Source: Dehalococcoidia bacterium (lineage in GTDB: Bacteria; Chloroflexota; Dehalococcoidia; UBA2985). Taken from it: a DNA stretch of 20,485 nt. This document shows, one piece after another, positions 7,650 to 15,877 of the stretch. The stretch covers positions 1-20,485 of the forward strand of contig JASLXI010000002.1 of the NCBI GenBank assembly GCA_030740415.1. Direction: 5' to 3'. The stretch's first letter is position 1, and each line of letters opens with the position of its first letter. The position numbers were made by a program, and so were the translations under genes. The notes under the pieces were generated by a model that saw only the letters and a list, made by a program, of their open reading frames with translations, ran no database searches and was not told where the DNA came from.

Positions 7650-9863
7650 ATGGATGTTTTAGATAAACTCAACCAGCTTCAAAGCAAGGCCGTGCAGACT
7701 GTGGAGGGGCCATTGCTCATCCTGGCGGGCCCGGGTAGTGGTAAGACCAGGGTCATCACCCACCGTGTAGCGCACCTGGTCAGGGACTGTGGCGTCGCCC
7801 CGCACAGCATAGTAGCAGTTACCTTCACCAACAAGGCGGCCAGGGAAATCCGCGAGAGGCTTTTCGGCAAGAGCCGGGAGGACCCCGGTGCTCCTTTGCT
7901 TGCAAGCTGGTGGGAGGTGCGGCATCAGTTCACAGTTGCTACCTTCCACGCCTTCTGCGCGTCGATCTTGCGGAGGGAGGGGTCACATATCGGTCTGGAC
8001 AAAGCCTTTGTTATCTACGACCAGGAGGACCAGCTTGAACTCATAACGCGGGCAATGGCGGCGGCGGAGATAGACCCCAAACGCTTTTCACCAAGGTCGA
8101 TCCTTTCGGCCATCTCCGCGGCCAAGAGTCAGCTCATAGATGCGGAGACTTTTGCAGCCGGCCGCTCAAGTCCCATGGAAGAGGTCATCTACAAGGTATA
8201 CCACCGCTACGAGGACAAGCTGCAACGGAACAACGCGGTGGACTTTGATGACCTGCTGCTAAAGACCTACGCTCTTTTCAGGGATAACGCTGGAGTGCTG
8301 GACAAATACCAGACACGTTACTCACATCTCCTCATCGACGAGTTCCAGGACACCAATATAGCCCAGTACGCCATCGCCCGTCAGATTGCGGGAAAATATC
8401 ACAACATCTGCGTGGTAGGCGATCCCGACCAGTCGATATACTCCTGGCGCAATGCGGATATACGCAACATCCTTTCCTTCCAGCGGGACTACCACGAGGC
8501 CCAGGTGATCACTCTGGAGGAGAATTACCGCTCCACAGAGACCATACTGGAAGCGGCCCACGCCGTCATATCCGCCAACCGGAATAGGATGGACAAACCT
8601 CTGGTCACCCAAAACCAGCGTGGCAAGCCCGTATACGTTGGAGAAGCTTTCAATCCGGAAGAGGAAGCCCAGCAGGTGCTGCGGGAGATAGAGAGACTGA
8701 CGCGGCAGGAGGGCAACAGCCTGGGTGACTGCGCCGTAATGTACCGGGTAAATGCCCAGTCCCGCGCCCTGGAGGAGGGATGCCTTAGATACGGCATCGC
8801 CTACAAACTGATAGGGGGGCTCCGTTTCTATCAGCGTAAAGAGGTGAAGGACGTGATAGCCTACCTGCGGGTAATTCATAATCCCTACGATGAGGTCAGC
8901 CTCTCACGGGTGATTAATGTGCCGCCCAGAGGCATAGGCCAGCGGACCGCGGAGCAGCTAACGCAGATAGCCCGTGAGGGTGGTATCCCTCTCTACTCTG
9001 CCATACAGCTTTCGACGGAGAGGGGAAACGAAACGCCCGGAGGCCCTTCGCTGGATACTCGCTCCTCCCAGGCAGTGTCCAGGTTCCTCCGTCTCCTCAA
9101 CGCGCTCATGGAAGAAGGGGAGAGTCTTGGGGTGGCGGAGCTGATAGACGCCGTAGTGGAGCATACAGGATACAGGAGCTATATCAATGAAGACGATGAG
9201 CAGGGCCATGAGCGGTGGGAGAACGTGCAGGAGCTGCGCGCCACCGCACTGAGGTTCCAGGACGTGGACCCGGAGGACAGGCTCTCTGAGTTTCTACAAG
9301 GAGTGGCCCTGGTCTCCGACATCGATTCCCTGGAGGAAGGCCAGGACTCCATCACCCTGATTACCCTGCATCAGGCCAAGGGGTTGGAGTTTCCAGTGGT
9401 GTTTCTCGTTGGCGTGGAAGAGGGGCTTCTGCCTCACACACGCTCCTTTGACGACCCCGATCAGATGGAGGAGGAGCGACGCCTGTTCTACGTGGGCATG
9501 ACCAGGGCCATGGACCAGCTATACGTCACTCGAGCATTTCTGCGTGGATTTAGAGGCAGCGACAGCGCCAAGGGGCCATCCCGTTTTCTCAACGACATTC
9601 CCCAGCACCTGGTGTCTCCCATGACCCAGGCAGACAGACGGCCCTCTCAACCTCCTGGTACAAGAGCAGGCCTGGCCACAGAGAAGAAGACCAGTGCGCC
9701 TCTAAAGGCCGGAGAACGGGTGAGGCATTCCCGGTTCGGCGAGGGAATTGTGGTAAGCTGCGTAGCCTCGGGCCAGGACCACGAGGTAATGGTGGCCTTC
9801 AAGGGTGAATCGGGAATAAAGAAGCTTCTGCTGGGCTACGCCAGTCTTGAGGTGGTTGGGTAG
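7650..9863 (+). CDS. pcrA: PcrA/UvrD-type superfamily 1 DNA helicase
   Basis: A 737-residue ATP-dependent 3'-5' DNA helicase used in nucleotide excision repair, replication restart and removal of stalled RNA polymerase. SF1A motifs occur in order: Walker A AGPGSGKT (residues 26-33), VTFTNKAA (Ia), LLIDEFQDT (II, about 227-235), VVGDPDQSIYSWR (III), LEENYRST (IV), TLHQAKGLEFPVVF (V) and RRLFYVGMTRA (VI). The last ~50 residues (GERVRHSRFGEGIVV onward) match the Tudor-like tail of PcrA that contacts RNA polymerase. That tail and the length favour PcrA over Rep. The ATG at 7650 has only a weak upstream site (GAGCAAGC). No LexA-like GAAC-N4-GTTC box is present upstream. The gene ends 4 bases before the convergent phosphate permease, with no terminator between. 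Confidence 0.93.
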   Translation: MDVLDKLNQLQSKAVQTVEGPLLILAGPGSGKTRVITHRVAHLVRDCGVAPHSIVAVTFTNKAAREIRERLFGKSREDPGAPLLASWWEVRHQFTVATFHAFCASILRREGSHIGLDKAFVIYDQEDQLELITRAMAAAEIDPKRFSPRSILSAISAAKSQLIDAETFAAGRSSPMEEVIYKVYHRYEDKLQRNNAVDFDDLLLKTYALFRDNAGVLDKYQTRYSHLLIDEFQDTNIAQYAIARQIAGKYHNICVVGDPDQSIYSWRNADIRNILSFQRDYHEAQVITLEENYRSTETILEAAHAVISANRNRMDKPLVTQNQRGKPVYVGEAFNPEEEAQQVLREIERLTRQEGNSLGDCAVMYRVNAQSRALEEGCLRYGIAYKLIGGLRFYQRKEVKDVIAYLRVIHNPYDEVSLSRVINVPPRGIGQRTAEQLTQIAREGGIPLYSAIQLSTERGNETPGGPSLDTRSSQAVSRFLRLLNALMEEGESLGVAELIDAVVEHTGYRSYINEDDEQGHERWENVQELRATALRFQDVDPEDRLSEFLQGVALVSDIDSLEEGQDSITLITLHQAKGLEFPVVFLVGVEEGLLPHTRSFDDPDQMEEERRLFYVGMTRAMDQLYVTRAFLRGFRGSDSAKGPSRFLNDIPQHLVSPMTQADRRPSQPPGTRAGLATEKKTSAPLKAGERVRHSRFGEGIVVSCVASGQDHEVMVAFKGESGIKKLLLGYASLEVVG

Positions 9864-9867
9864 CGCC

Positions 9868-10860
9868 CTATAGTACCGCTCCAAGTAGCTTGGACAGAAC
9901 CCAGCCCAGGAAGGCACAGAAGGGATATGTTACCAGCCATGCCCAGATGATGCCCCTGGTAACTCCCCAGCGCACCGCTGAAAGGCGCCGTGTTGCTCCC
10001 ACCCCCATTATAGCCGTGCTTGTGGTGTGGGTGGTGCTCACCGGGAGGCCTATGTTGGAGGCCACCTCTATAACGCTGGCGGCTACCATGTTGGCGGCAA
10101 AGCCCGTGACAGGCTGAAGCCTGGTGACGCGCATTCCCAGGGTACGGATGACCTTCCATCCTCCAATGGCAACTCCAGCCGCCATGGTGATCGCTGCGGC
10201 CAGTTTCATCCATAGGAACACTTCCACATCCTGTCCTGCTGTGTAGTACACCGCCCACGCCAGAGCCATAATGCCCATAGCGTTTTGGGCATCGTTCTTG
10301 CCGTGGCTATAGGAAAGGAATGCCGCCGAGAGGATCTGCAGTTTGCCGAACAAAGTGTTTACCTGGTTAGGCGTCGAGCGATGGAGAATCCAGTAGAGGG
10401 CGACCATGGCGATGAATGCGACACCAAAGCCCAAGACCGGGGAAAAGGCCAGGGCCAGAAGTACCTTAATCATGACGGCGCCGTCCACTTTTGAGGGACC
10501 TGCTGAGGCTATACCCGCTCCCAACACTGCTGCTACTAAGGAATGGCTAACGCTGACGGGAAAGCCCAAACGGGTTGCCAGGAATACCCATGTCACTGCG
10601 GAGAGTATGGCTGCCATCACCGCAGTCTGGGACATGAACTCAGGGTCTACAATCCCCTTACCGATAGTCTTGGCGACGGCAGTCCCAGTAAGAGCCCCCG
10701 CCATGTTCATGGTCCCACCCATGATCACCGCCGCAGTAGGGGTGAGGACCCGAGTGGATACCACGGTGGCCAGGGCATTGGCGGCATCGTTGATGCCGTT
10801 GCCGTAGGCATATGCTAGTGCTAGAGCTATTGTGATTATGAGGATGGCTTGTTCAGGCAT
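9868..10860 (-). CDS. pit: PiT-family inorganic phosphate permease
   Basis: A 330-residue, highly hydrophobic PiT transporter, the length of short bacterial members. Both halves of the internally repeated family keep their signature: GINDAANALATVVSTR near the N-terminus and SHGKNDAQNAMGI in the second half, with TTHTTSTAIMG near the C-terminus. PiT proteins import phosphate or metal-phosphate in symport with H+ or Na+ across the inner membrane. The start ATG overlaps the end of the DUF47 gene by 8 bases (ATGCCTGA), so the two are translationally coupled. No extra cytoplasmic domain is present. Substrate is assigned by family; sulfate or metal specificity cannot be excluded from sequence. Confidence 0.92.
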   Translation of the reverse strand: MPEQAILIITIALALAYAYGNGINDAANALATVVSTRVLTPTAAVIMGGTMNMAGALTGTAVAKTIGKGIVDPEFMSQTAVMAAILSAVTWVFLATRLGFPVSVSHSLVAAVLGAGIASAGPSKVDGAVMIKVLLALAFSPVLGFGVAFIAMVALYWILHRSTPNQVNTLFGKLQILSAAFLSYSHGKNDAQNAMGIMALAWAVYYTAGQDVEVFLWMKLAAAITMAAGVAIGGWKVIRTLGMRVTRLQPVTGFAANMVAASVIEVASNIGLPVSTTHTTSTAIMGVGATRRLSAVRWGVTRGIIWAWLVTYPFCAFLGWVLSKLLGAVL

Positions 10861-11482
10861 GCTTCAGGACTATGCCTTCCAGCATGTTAGCCGCGTCCTC
10901 GCAGAAGTCAGTAGCCTGTTCTAACAGGTCGTAAACTTCCTTCCACTTGAGCACGTAGATGGGCGAGACATCGTTGTTAAACAGGTCGGCCATTGCCCTA
11001 CTGACCACCTGATCAGCCTCGTTCTCCAGGGTATTGATGTCCGTTGCCAGAGGAAGAATTGCCTCGAGCTTGGCCCCCCGGAAGTGCAATAACCCGATGG
11101 CCTGCTCCAGGGTTTCAGAACAACGGTAGAGGATACGGGCAAGCTCCTTGGCATCCTCGGTGGATTCCTCGATTCGGTACTCCACCATGATACGGGCTGC
11201 CTCTTCAATGCTGTCCACAATGTCGTCCAAACGTTCTCCCAGTGTGGCGATATCCTCTCTGTCCAAGGGAGTGACGAAGGTCTTGTGGAGGCTAGTCATT
11301 ATAGTATGAATTATTGTGTCACCAACCTCCTCCAGGCGTTTTATCTCAGCCACCTTTTCAGGGACATTCTCGTAATTCTCCATCAGATCCAATAGCCCAG
11401 CCGACGTTGCCTTGAGGTTAGCCGCGCTTTGCTGAAAGAAGACGAAGAATTTTTCTTCTCGCGGCAGGAGTGATAGCTTCAT
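10853..11482 (-). CDS. DUF47 / PhoU-like phosphate transport accessory protein
   Basis: A 209-residue, largely helical and acidic protein of the DUF47 (PhoU_div) family. The N-terminal segment LLPREEKFFVFF, the VAEIKRLEEVGD block, TPLDREDI and the DDIVDSIEEAARIMVEYR region are characteristic; the E/D-rich helices are metal-binding in PhoU-like proteins. These proteins are almost always encoded next to a PiT permease and are thought to control its activity. Here the stop codon overlaps the pit start by 8 bases. ATG 11482 has GGAG 5 bases upstream. The gene is preceded by a promoter and an intrinsic terminator in its leader (11513-11648), so its expression may depend on read-through. Confidence 0.9.
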   Translation of the reverse strand: MKLSLLPREEKFFVFFQQSAANLKATSAGLLDLMENYENVPEKVAEIKRLEEVGDTIIHTIMTSLHKTFVTPLDREDIATLGERLDDIVDSIEEAARIMVEYRIEESTEDAKELARILYRCSETLEQAIGLLHFRGAKLEAILPLATDINTLENEADQVVSRAMADLFNNDVSPIYVLKWKEVYDLLEQATDFCEDAANMLEGIVLKHA

Positions 11483-11512
11483 TACTTCTCCGATATTCTG
11501 TATTTAAGCTAC

Positions 11513-11537
11513 AAAAAACCCTCTCTCAACGAGAGGG
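11513..11537 (-). terminator. Intrinsic terminator in the leader of the DUF47-pit operon
   Basis: On the minus strand a 7-bp perfect stem CCCTCTC / GAGAGGG with a 5-base loop (GTTGA) is followed at once by six T residues. The U-run is on the minus-strand side only, so it acts leftward. It sits 30 bases upstream of the DUF47 start codon, not downstream of any gene, so it is either an attenuator or the end of a small RNA. Confidence 0.7.
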
Positions 11538-11613
11538 CGTTTCACATCAATTAGGTAAGCCATAGACATCTACAACCAAAATTCTACCTACCTTACCACG
11601 TCCAATAGACTTC
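11513..11613 (-). ncRNA. Candidate ~100-nt leader RNA or small RNA upstream of the phosphate operon
   Basis: The span from the predicted transcription start (about 11613) to the U-run of the terminator would give a transcript of about 100 nt. Within it, GGTAAG (forward 11592-11597) can pair with CTTACC (forward 11554-11559), giving a first hairpin ahead of the terminator; the neighbouring TAGGTA could compete for the same TACCTA, so two folds are possible. I see no clear antiterminator that sequesters the 5' terminator arm, and it matches no riboswitch class I know. A 63-codon open frame (forward 11547-11738, minus strand) crosses it but lacks a good start. Boundaries are inferred. Confidence 0.4.
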
Positions 11614-11619
11614 GTGAAA

Positions 11620-11648
11620 AGAATAACGCTCTTGATGTGGGCTGTCAA
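11620..11648 (-). promoter_or_regulatory. Sigma-70-type promoter for the leader RNA / DUF47-pit operon
   Basis: On the minus strand, TTGACA (forward 11643-11648) and TATTCT (forward 11620-11625) are separated by exactly 17 bases. That is a perfect -35 and a 5-of-6 -10 element with optimal spacing, pointing at the DUF47 gene. Confidence 0.6.
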
Positions 11649-11951
11649 GTTGGTCTTCAAGCCTATGCGTTGCAACCAAATGTTAGGTTTGATACAATCC
11701 ACAGCCACATGAACATCAATACGGTCTTTGTAGAGGTACTAAGCGCATTTCGTCTGGAAGGCGGGGGTCTGGCGGGGCTCCGTTGGGCCGACTACACTTC
11801 CTTTTAGTCATTTCCATCTGGCTGTTTTGTTCTTCACCCCATGCCTATGAGAGATTTCCGTATGATTTAGTATACGAGTGAATCGTTGCAATCCCGGGGC
11901 CGGGCGTAGAATATCCAACCACACCGGGAAATGACCAAAGGAGATTCCACA
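11649..11951. other. Intergenic region between the phosphate-operon promoter and leuS
   Basis: About 300 bases without a convincing gene. I looked for a T-box leader for leuS and found neither the conserved T-box sequence nor a terminator. A GC-rich stretch around 11760-11792 (GGCGGGGGTCTGGCGGGGC) and an AT-rich stretch around 11862-11876 are the only visible features; the AT-rich part may contain the leuS promoter, but no consensus pair was found. Confidence 0.4.
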
Positions 11952-14450
11952 ATGCCTGAAGAAGAGGCAACCACACCCGATACTAGCCAGCGCACCCATG
12001 AACGGAGGTACAATCCCCAGGAGTTAGACCGTAAGTGGCAGGACCGGTGGGCTAGCGATAGGCTGTACCAGGTGAAAGACGACGACCCGCGCCCCAAGTG
12101 GTACGAGCTCACCATGTACCCCTATCCCTCCGGCGACCTTCACATAGGACACTGGTACGCCATGGCACCTGCGGACGCGCATTCCCGCTTCCGCCGTATG
12201 CAGGGTTACAACGTCCTCCACCCAATGGGTTTCGACGCCTTTGGCCTTCCTGCGGAGAACGCGGCCATACGCCGCGGCGTCCATCCCTACCAGTGGACCA
12301 TGAGCAACATCGAGAATATGCGCCATCAGTTAAGCTCTATGGGCGCCATCTACGACTGGGATAGGGAAATAATCTGCGCTCAGCCCGAGTACTATCGGTG
12401 GAGCCAGTGGATATTCCTCCAGTTGTACAATGCTGGGCTGGCATATCGTGCCAAGGCCCCAGCCAACTGGTGTCCCTCCTGCCAGACGGTGCTTGCCAAC
12501 GAGCAGGTTGTCGATGGCAAGTGTGAGCGGTGCGATACCCCGGTGTCCCGTCGCGACCTAGAGCAGTGGTTCTTCCGCATAACAAAATATGCTGACGAGC
12601 TTCTGGACTTCTCCGGCCTCCTGGATTGGCCTGAGCGAATCAAGGCCATGCAGACCAACTGGATAGGTCGCAGCGTGGGTGTGGAGATAGGTTTCGACAT
12701 CTCCGAATACGAGCTGGAGGAAAAGGAGATACGAACCTTCACTACCCGCATCGACACCATTTACGGCGTTACAGTAGTGGTCATGGCACCGGAGCACCCC
12801 CTAGTGGAGAAATTGACGACTCCGGATCGTCGCGCCGAGGTGGAGGCGTACGTCTATCAGGCCCGCGGTCAGACCGAGGTGGAGCGACTCTCCACTGAAC
12901 ATGAGAAAACGGGGGTGTTTATCGGCTCCTATGCCACCAATCACCTCAACGGCGAGCGCGTGCCCCTGTATATTGCCGACTACGCCCTGCTGAGCTACGG
13001 TACCGGCGTTGTCATGGGCGTGCCGGCCCACGACCAACGTGACTTCGAGTTCGCCCGACGATACAACCTGCCCATTCGGGTGGTCATTGCCCCACCTGAT
13101 TGGATCGGCGGAGAGTTGCAAGAGGCCTTCGTGGAGGAGGGTACGCAGGTGAATTCCGGCAGATTCGATGGTCTGCCCTCTAGCCAGGGCAAGGAACACA
13201 TCGGTGACCACATCGAGGCCCAGAGATGGGGTCACCACACCGTGTCTTACAGGCTGCGGGACTGGCTCATATCCCGCCAGCGTTATTGGGGAACACCCAT
13301 ACCAATTGTCTACTGCGATAAGTGTGGCATCGTGCCCGTCGCTGAGAACGAACTGCCGGTCCTCCTGCCGGAGGATGCACAGTTCCGTCCCACGGGTGAA
13401 TCTCCGCTGAAGTATCACGAAGGCTTCCTCAACACCACATGTCCCAACTGCCACGGCGGCGCCCAGCGCGAGACCGACACTATGGACACCTTTGTGGACT
13501 CGTCCTGGTACCACCTGCGCTACGCAAGCCCCGGTTACCACGATGGTCCCGTCGACCCAAAGGCCGAAGATGCGTGGCTACCCGTGAACCAGTACACCGG
13601 CGGTGCCGAGCACGCCGTCATGCACCTGCTCTACTCTCGTTTCTTCAACAAGGCTCTGCGGGACCTGGGCGTGGTGCACTACGACGAGCCTTACCTGCGC
13701 CTCTTCAACCAAGGGACCATCATTGCCGACCGCCAGAAGATGAGTAAGTCCAGAGGCAACGTCATCACCCCGGACCCCTATGTACAGGAGTCGGGAGCAG
13801 ACGTGGTTCGTACCTACCTCATGTTCCTTGGCCCTTGGGACCAGGGCGGCGAGTGGTCGGACATGGGGATCAACGGTATGGCCCGCTGGCTCAATCGGCT
13901 GTGGGACATTGCGCAAAGGGACGTATCGGACCTGCGGAAGCGGCCGACCTCCCCGGAAACCGATCAAGGTTTGCTGAGAATGACCCACAAGACCATCAAA
14001 CGAGTCGAGGACGACTTGGGACGGTTCAAGTTCAACACGGCCCTGGCGGCCATGATGGAGCTGACTAACTACATGGGCCGGGCCTGGGATCAGGGCGGTG
14101 TCGGTGTCGGTACCTGGCAGGACGCCATCGAGAAGCTGCTGCTGCTCCTGGCCCCTATCGCGCCCCACATAACAGAGGAGTTGTGGGAGAGGACAGGCCA
14201 CGCCTACAGCATCCACACCCATCTAATGCCCCAGTGGGACGAGGAGTTGGCCCGGGACAAGGAGATAACCCTGGTGGTCCAGGTCAACGGCCGGGTGAGG
14301 GACCGTATCCAGGTGGCCACGGACATCGGCGAGGAGGAAGCCAAATGCCTGGCCCTGAAGAGCCCGAGGGTGCAGCCCCACCTGGAGGGCCATCAGGTAG
14401 GCCACGTTGTGTACGTCCCCGGTCGCCTGGTGAATGTTGTTGTGGGTTAG
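11952..14450 (+). CDS. leuS: Leucyl-tRNA synthetase
   Basis: An 832-residue class I aminoacyl-tRNA synthetase that charges tRNA-Leu in the cytosol. The HIGH motif (H64-I-G-H67, after YPSGDL) and the KMSKS motif (596-600, followed by RGNVI) bracket the Rossmann catalytic core. A zinc knuckle CPSC...CERC follows the first half. The CP1 editing domain shows TTRIDTIYG and GVVMGVPAHDQRD, including the conserved Asp that limits post-transfer editing. A second CxxC (YCDKCG) and the anticodon-binding and C-terminal domains (QVNGRVRDRI) complete it. The start at 11952 is preferred because AAAGGAG lies 8 bases upstream; an earlier in-frame ATG at 11931 would add 7 residues but has no ribosome binding site and would place this one inside the coding sequence. 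Confidence 0.96.
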   Translation: MPEEEATTPDTSQRTHERRYNPQELDRKWQDRWASDRLYQVKDDDPRPKWYELTMYPYPSGDLHIGHWYAMAPADAHSRFRRMQGYNVLHPMGFDAFGLPAENAAIRRGVHPYQWTMSNIENMRHQLSSMGAIYDWDREIICAQPEYYRWSQWIFLQLYNAGLAYRAKAPANWCPSCQTVLANEQVVDGKCERCDTPVSRRDLEQWFFRITKYADELLDFSGLLDWPERIKAMQTNWIGRSVGVEIGFDISEYELEEKEIRTFTTRIDTIYGVTVVVMAPEHPLVEKLTTPDRRAEVEAYVYQARGQTEVERLSTEHEKTGVFIGSYATNHLNGERVPLYIADYALLSYGTGVVMGVPAHDQRDFEFARRYNLPIRVVIAPPDWIGGELQEAFVEEGTQVNSGRFDGLPSSQGKEHIGDHIEAQRWGHHTVSYRLRDWLISRQRYWGTPIPIVYCDKCGIVPVAENELPVLLPEDAQFRPTGESPLKYHEGFLNTTCPNCHGGAQRETDTMDTFVDSSWYHLRYASPGYHDGPVDPKAEDAWLPVNQYTGGAEHAVMHLLYSRFFNKALRDLGVVHYDEPYLRLFNQGTIIADRQKMSKSRGNVITPDPYVQESGADVVRTYLMFLGPWDQGGEWSDMGINGMARWLNRLWDIAQRDVSDLRKRPTSPETDQGLLRMTHKTIKRVEDDLGRFKFNTALAAMMELTNYMGRAWDQGGVGVGTWQDAIEKLLLLLAPIAPHITEELWERTGHAYSIHTHLMPQWDEELARDKEITLVVQVNGRVRDRIQVATDIGEEEAKCLALKSPRVQPHLEGHQVGHVVYVPGRLVNVVVG

Positions 14451-14480
14451 GGGAACAGATTTGGAAGGAGGTATCAACTG

Positions 14481-14612
14481 ATGCACATTCATCCACGTTG
14501 GTACCAATCACGGAAAGCAGCACGTCCTGCCCTGCTAGGCAAAGAAGCGTCGGGCGATATCTGCTATCAGGCCAGGGGCCTCCATATACATCGAATGACC
14601 GAGATTGGGTAG
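14481..14612 (+). other. Short orphan reading frame behind an unusually strong ribosome binding site
   Basis: Thirty bases after leuS, the sequence AAGGAGGT (14465-14472) lies 8 bases before an ATG at 14481. The frame encodes 43 residues (MHIHPRWYQSRKAARPAL and on) and ends at TAG 14610-14612, but its second two-thirds are antisense to the 3' end of the convergent hydrolase. It may be the relic of a gene whose body was lost when the hydrolase region was joined here, or a small basic peptide. I do not recognise it. Confidence 0.25.
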
Positions 14613-15392
14613 AATGTTGATTGCCCCCTGAGGCAAGGCGCTCGAAAAGGGCTTCAGGTTGCTCTCGAGTTGAGGGTTATCGGCCCTTGCCAGTACCAAC
14701 GCCGGCATGACAATCCGCGGCGCCTCATCAAGCAGAGAAGTCCGGTCGTCCCACATCTCGTTCAGATTGTATATCGACGGATGCCACTTGATTTCTACGC
14801 GACCATCCGGGAACAAACGGGTTTCCTCTCGGAGAACGTCCTCCGTGACCTCGGACGCCCAGGCCTTTGTGGCGCGGTTCTGCCCCAGCCTAGATCGCAG
14901 TTCATCTATGCTCGCCCAGCCATTTCTGCGTCCTGCCGACGCCTTCTCCATCCAGGTGCTTTTCGAGGTTTCCCCCCTTGTCCAAAAGGCGTGGACGTCC
15001 ATTACGGGCTCGACGAGGATTAAGCCCTTTACCCGTTCAGCATGATGGGAAGCATAGAGCCCGACAGGGACGCAGCCCAGAGAGTGGGCCATAATGAAAT
15101 GCGATCCCAGGTCTAGCTCTGTAGCTACGTAAGCGATGTCGTTCATACGGCTGTGGGAATCGTTGCCCGTTGTGGTAGCCCCACTATCTCCGTGGCCCCG
15201 TAGGTCGAGAGCGATGACCCGAAAGACATCATGGAGACGGCGAGCCACTGCATTCCAGCTTCGGCCTGTTCTCAGGGCTCCGTGGACCAGAATCAGAGGG
15301 ATGCCGTCTCCACCCCAGTCCAGGGCGTGGATGGCTACATCGCCGACATTAATGAACCGACTCGTGCGCTGCAACTCAGGGTCTGTGGTCAC
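14535..15392 (-). CDS. Alpha/beta hydrolase-fold protein
   Basis: A 285-residue cytosolic alpha/beta hydrolase. The HG oxyanion motif is in LVHGALRTGRSW (residues 35-46), the strand-turn LDLRGHGDS follows, and the nucleophile elbow is AHSLG with S104. The catalytic His is in LPNLGHSMYMEAP near residue 270, with a plausible acid in LARADNPQLES. The substrate cannot be told from sequence; esterase, epoxide hydrolase-like and C-C hydrolase activities all occur in this family. The start is GTG at 15390-15392, supported by AGAGG 8 bases upstream. It is convergent with leuS and lies 240 bases downstream of the 72-residue gene on the same strand. Confidence 0.85.
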   Translation of the reverse strand: MTTDPELQRTSRFINVGDVAIHALDWGGDGIPLILVHGALRTGRSWNAVARRLHDVFRVIALDLRGHGDSGATTTGNDSHSRMNDIAYVATELDLGSHFIMAHSLGCVPVGLYASHHAERVKGLILVEPVMDVHAFWTRGETSKSTWMEKASAGRRNGWASIDELRSRLGQNRATKAWASEVTEDVLREETRLFPDGRVEIKWHPSIYNLNEMWDDRTSLLDEAPRIVMPALVLARADNPQLESNLKPFSSALPQGAINILPNLGHSMYMEAPGLIADIARRFFA

Positions 15393-15433
15393 TGGATATA
15401 CCTCTTTGGCTTAACGGTATGTGGATAACTGGC

Positions 15434-15442
15434 ATAATACCA
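15434..15442 (-). promoter_or_regulatory. Extended -10 promoter element for the hydrolase
   Basis: The minus strand reads TGGTATTAT (TG-N-TATTAT), an extended -10 element 42 bases upstream of the hydrolase GTG. No good -35 accompanies it. A 6-bp dyad CTCGGC / GCCGAG (15447-15452 and 15464-15469) lies just upstream and could be an operator. Confidence 0.35.
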
Positions 15443-15632
15443 TACCCTCGGCGTTCACCATCAGCCGAGTGCAAGAGGCGAAGCAACCTGGATGCTTTGG
15501 TATGTTCAAGGTGGTGTCTACAGGCAAAGAAGTGTTGTAGTGATCATCATTTGATGCCGTTGGACACGCTGGCGTTGAGTGTAACTAACGCATCGGTAAC
15601 TGTCGTTATTGTGCGTGGAGTCACGTACATGT

Positions 15633-15851
15633 TCATCCCTTCACATTCAGCAGTCCGTCCACCGCACACTCGTCACTGGATAGGCTGGCATCATCCTGCT
15701 CCCATTCAACTTTGATACGCCAGTGGTCCACGACAGTCTTCACGTCGTCCCGGTGGCCGCGAAGCCTAAGAGTCACCGAATGACCCTTGCCGCTATCGTC
15801 AGGAGATAGTACTCCGACGTTTCCAGATACGGTTATTGTATTCAAGATCAT
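15633..15851 (-). CDS. 72-residue protein of unknown function, probably SOS-controlled
   Basis: Not a family I recognise. The 72 residues begin MILNTITVSGNVGVLSPD, have no signal peptide, membrane helix or cysteine cluster beyond one Cys, and alternate beta-prone stretches (VTLRLRG, WRIKVEW) with acidic loops, so a small beta-rich fold is plausible. The N-terminus loosely recalls the first strand of single-stranded DNA-binding proteins, but nothing further supports that. Expression signals are excellent: GAGGGGG 8 bases before the ATG, and a near-consensus promoter with a palindromic operator 27 bases upstream. They are the main reason to accept it as real. It stands alone on the minus strand, divergent from the MBL-fold gene. 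Confidence 0.65.
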   Translation of the reverse strand: MILNTITVSGNVGVLSPDDSGKGHSVTLRLRGHRDDVKTVVDHWRIKVEWEQDDASLSSDECAVDGLLNVKG

Positions 15852-15877
15852 GATTATTACCCCCTCGTGTCATAACC

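Noticed and set aside
11543..11639. CACATCAA / TTGATGTG as ends of a small inverted-repeat transposon
   Set aside because: Arms are only 8 bp, there is no target-site duplication, and one arm lies within the promoter spacer.
11547..11738. 63-codon minus-strand open frame in the phosphate-operon leader
   Set aside because: It has some coding-like character (LTAHIKSVILF, GRILVVDVYG) but no ATG, no ribosome binding site, and the predicted promoter lies inside it.
11649..11951. T-box leader for leuS
   Set aside because: No conserved T-box sequence, specifier stem or terminator/antiterminator pair was found before leuS.
15419..15715. 98-residue plus-strand frame
   Set aside because: Composition is not protein-like, no ribosome binding site, and it overlaps the better supported 72-residue gene on the other strand.
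15633..15851. Calling the 72-residue protein a single-stranded DNA-binding protein
   Set aside because: Only the first ten or so residues (NTITVSGNVG) resemble SSB; length and the rest do not support it.
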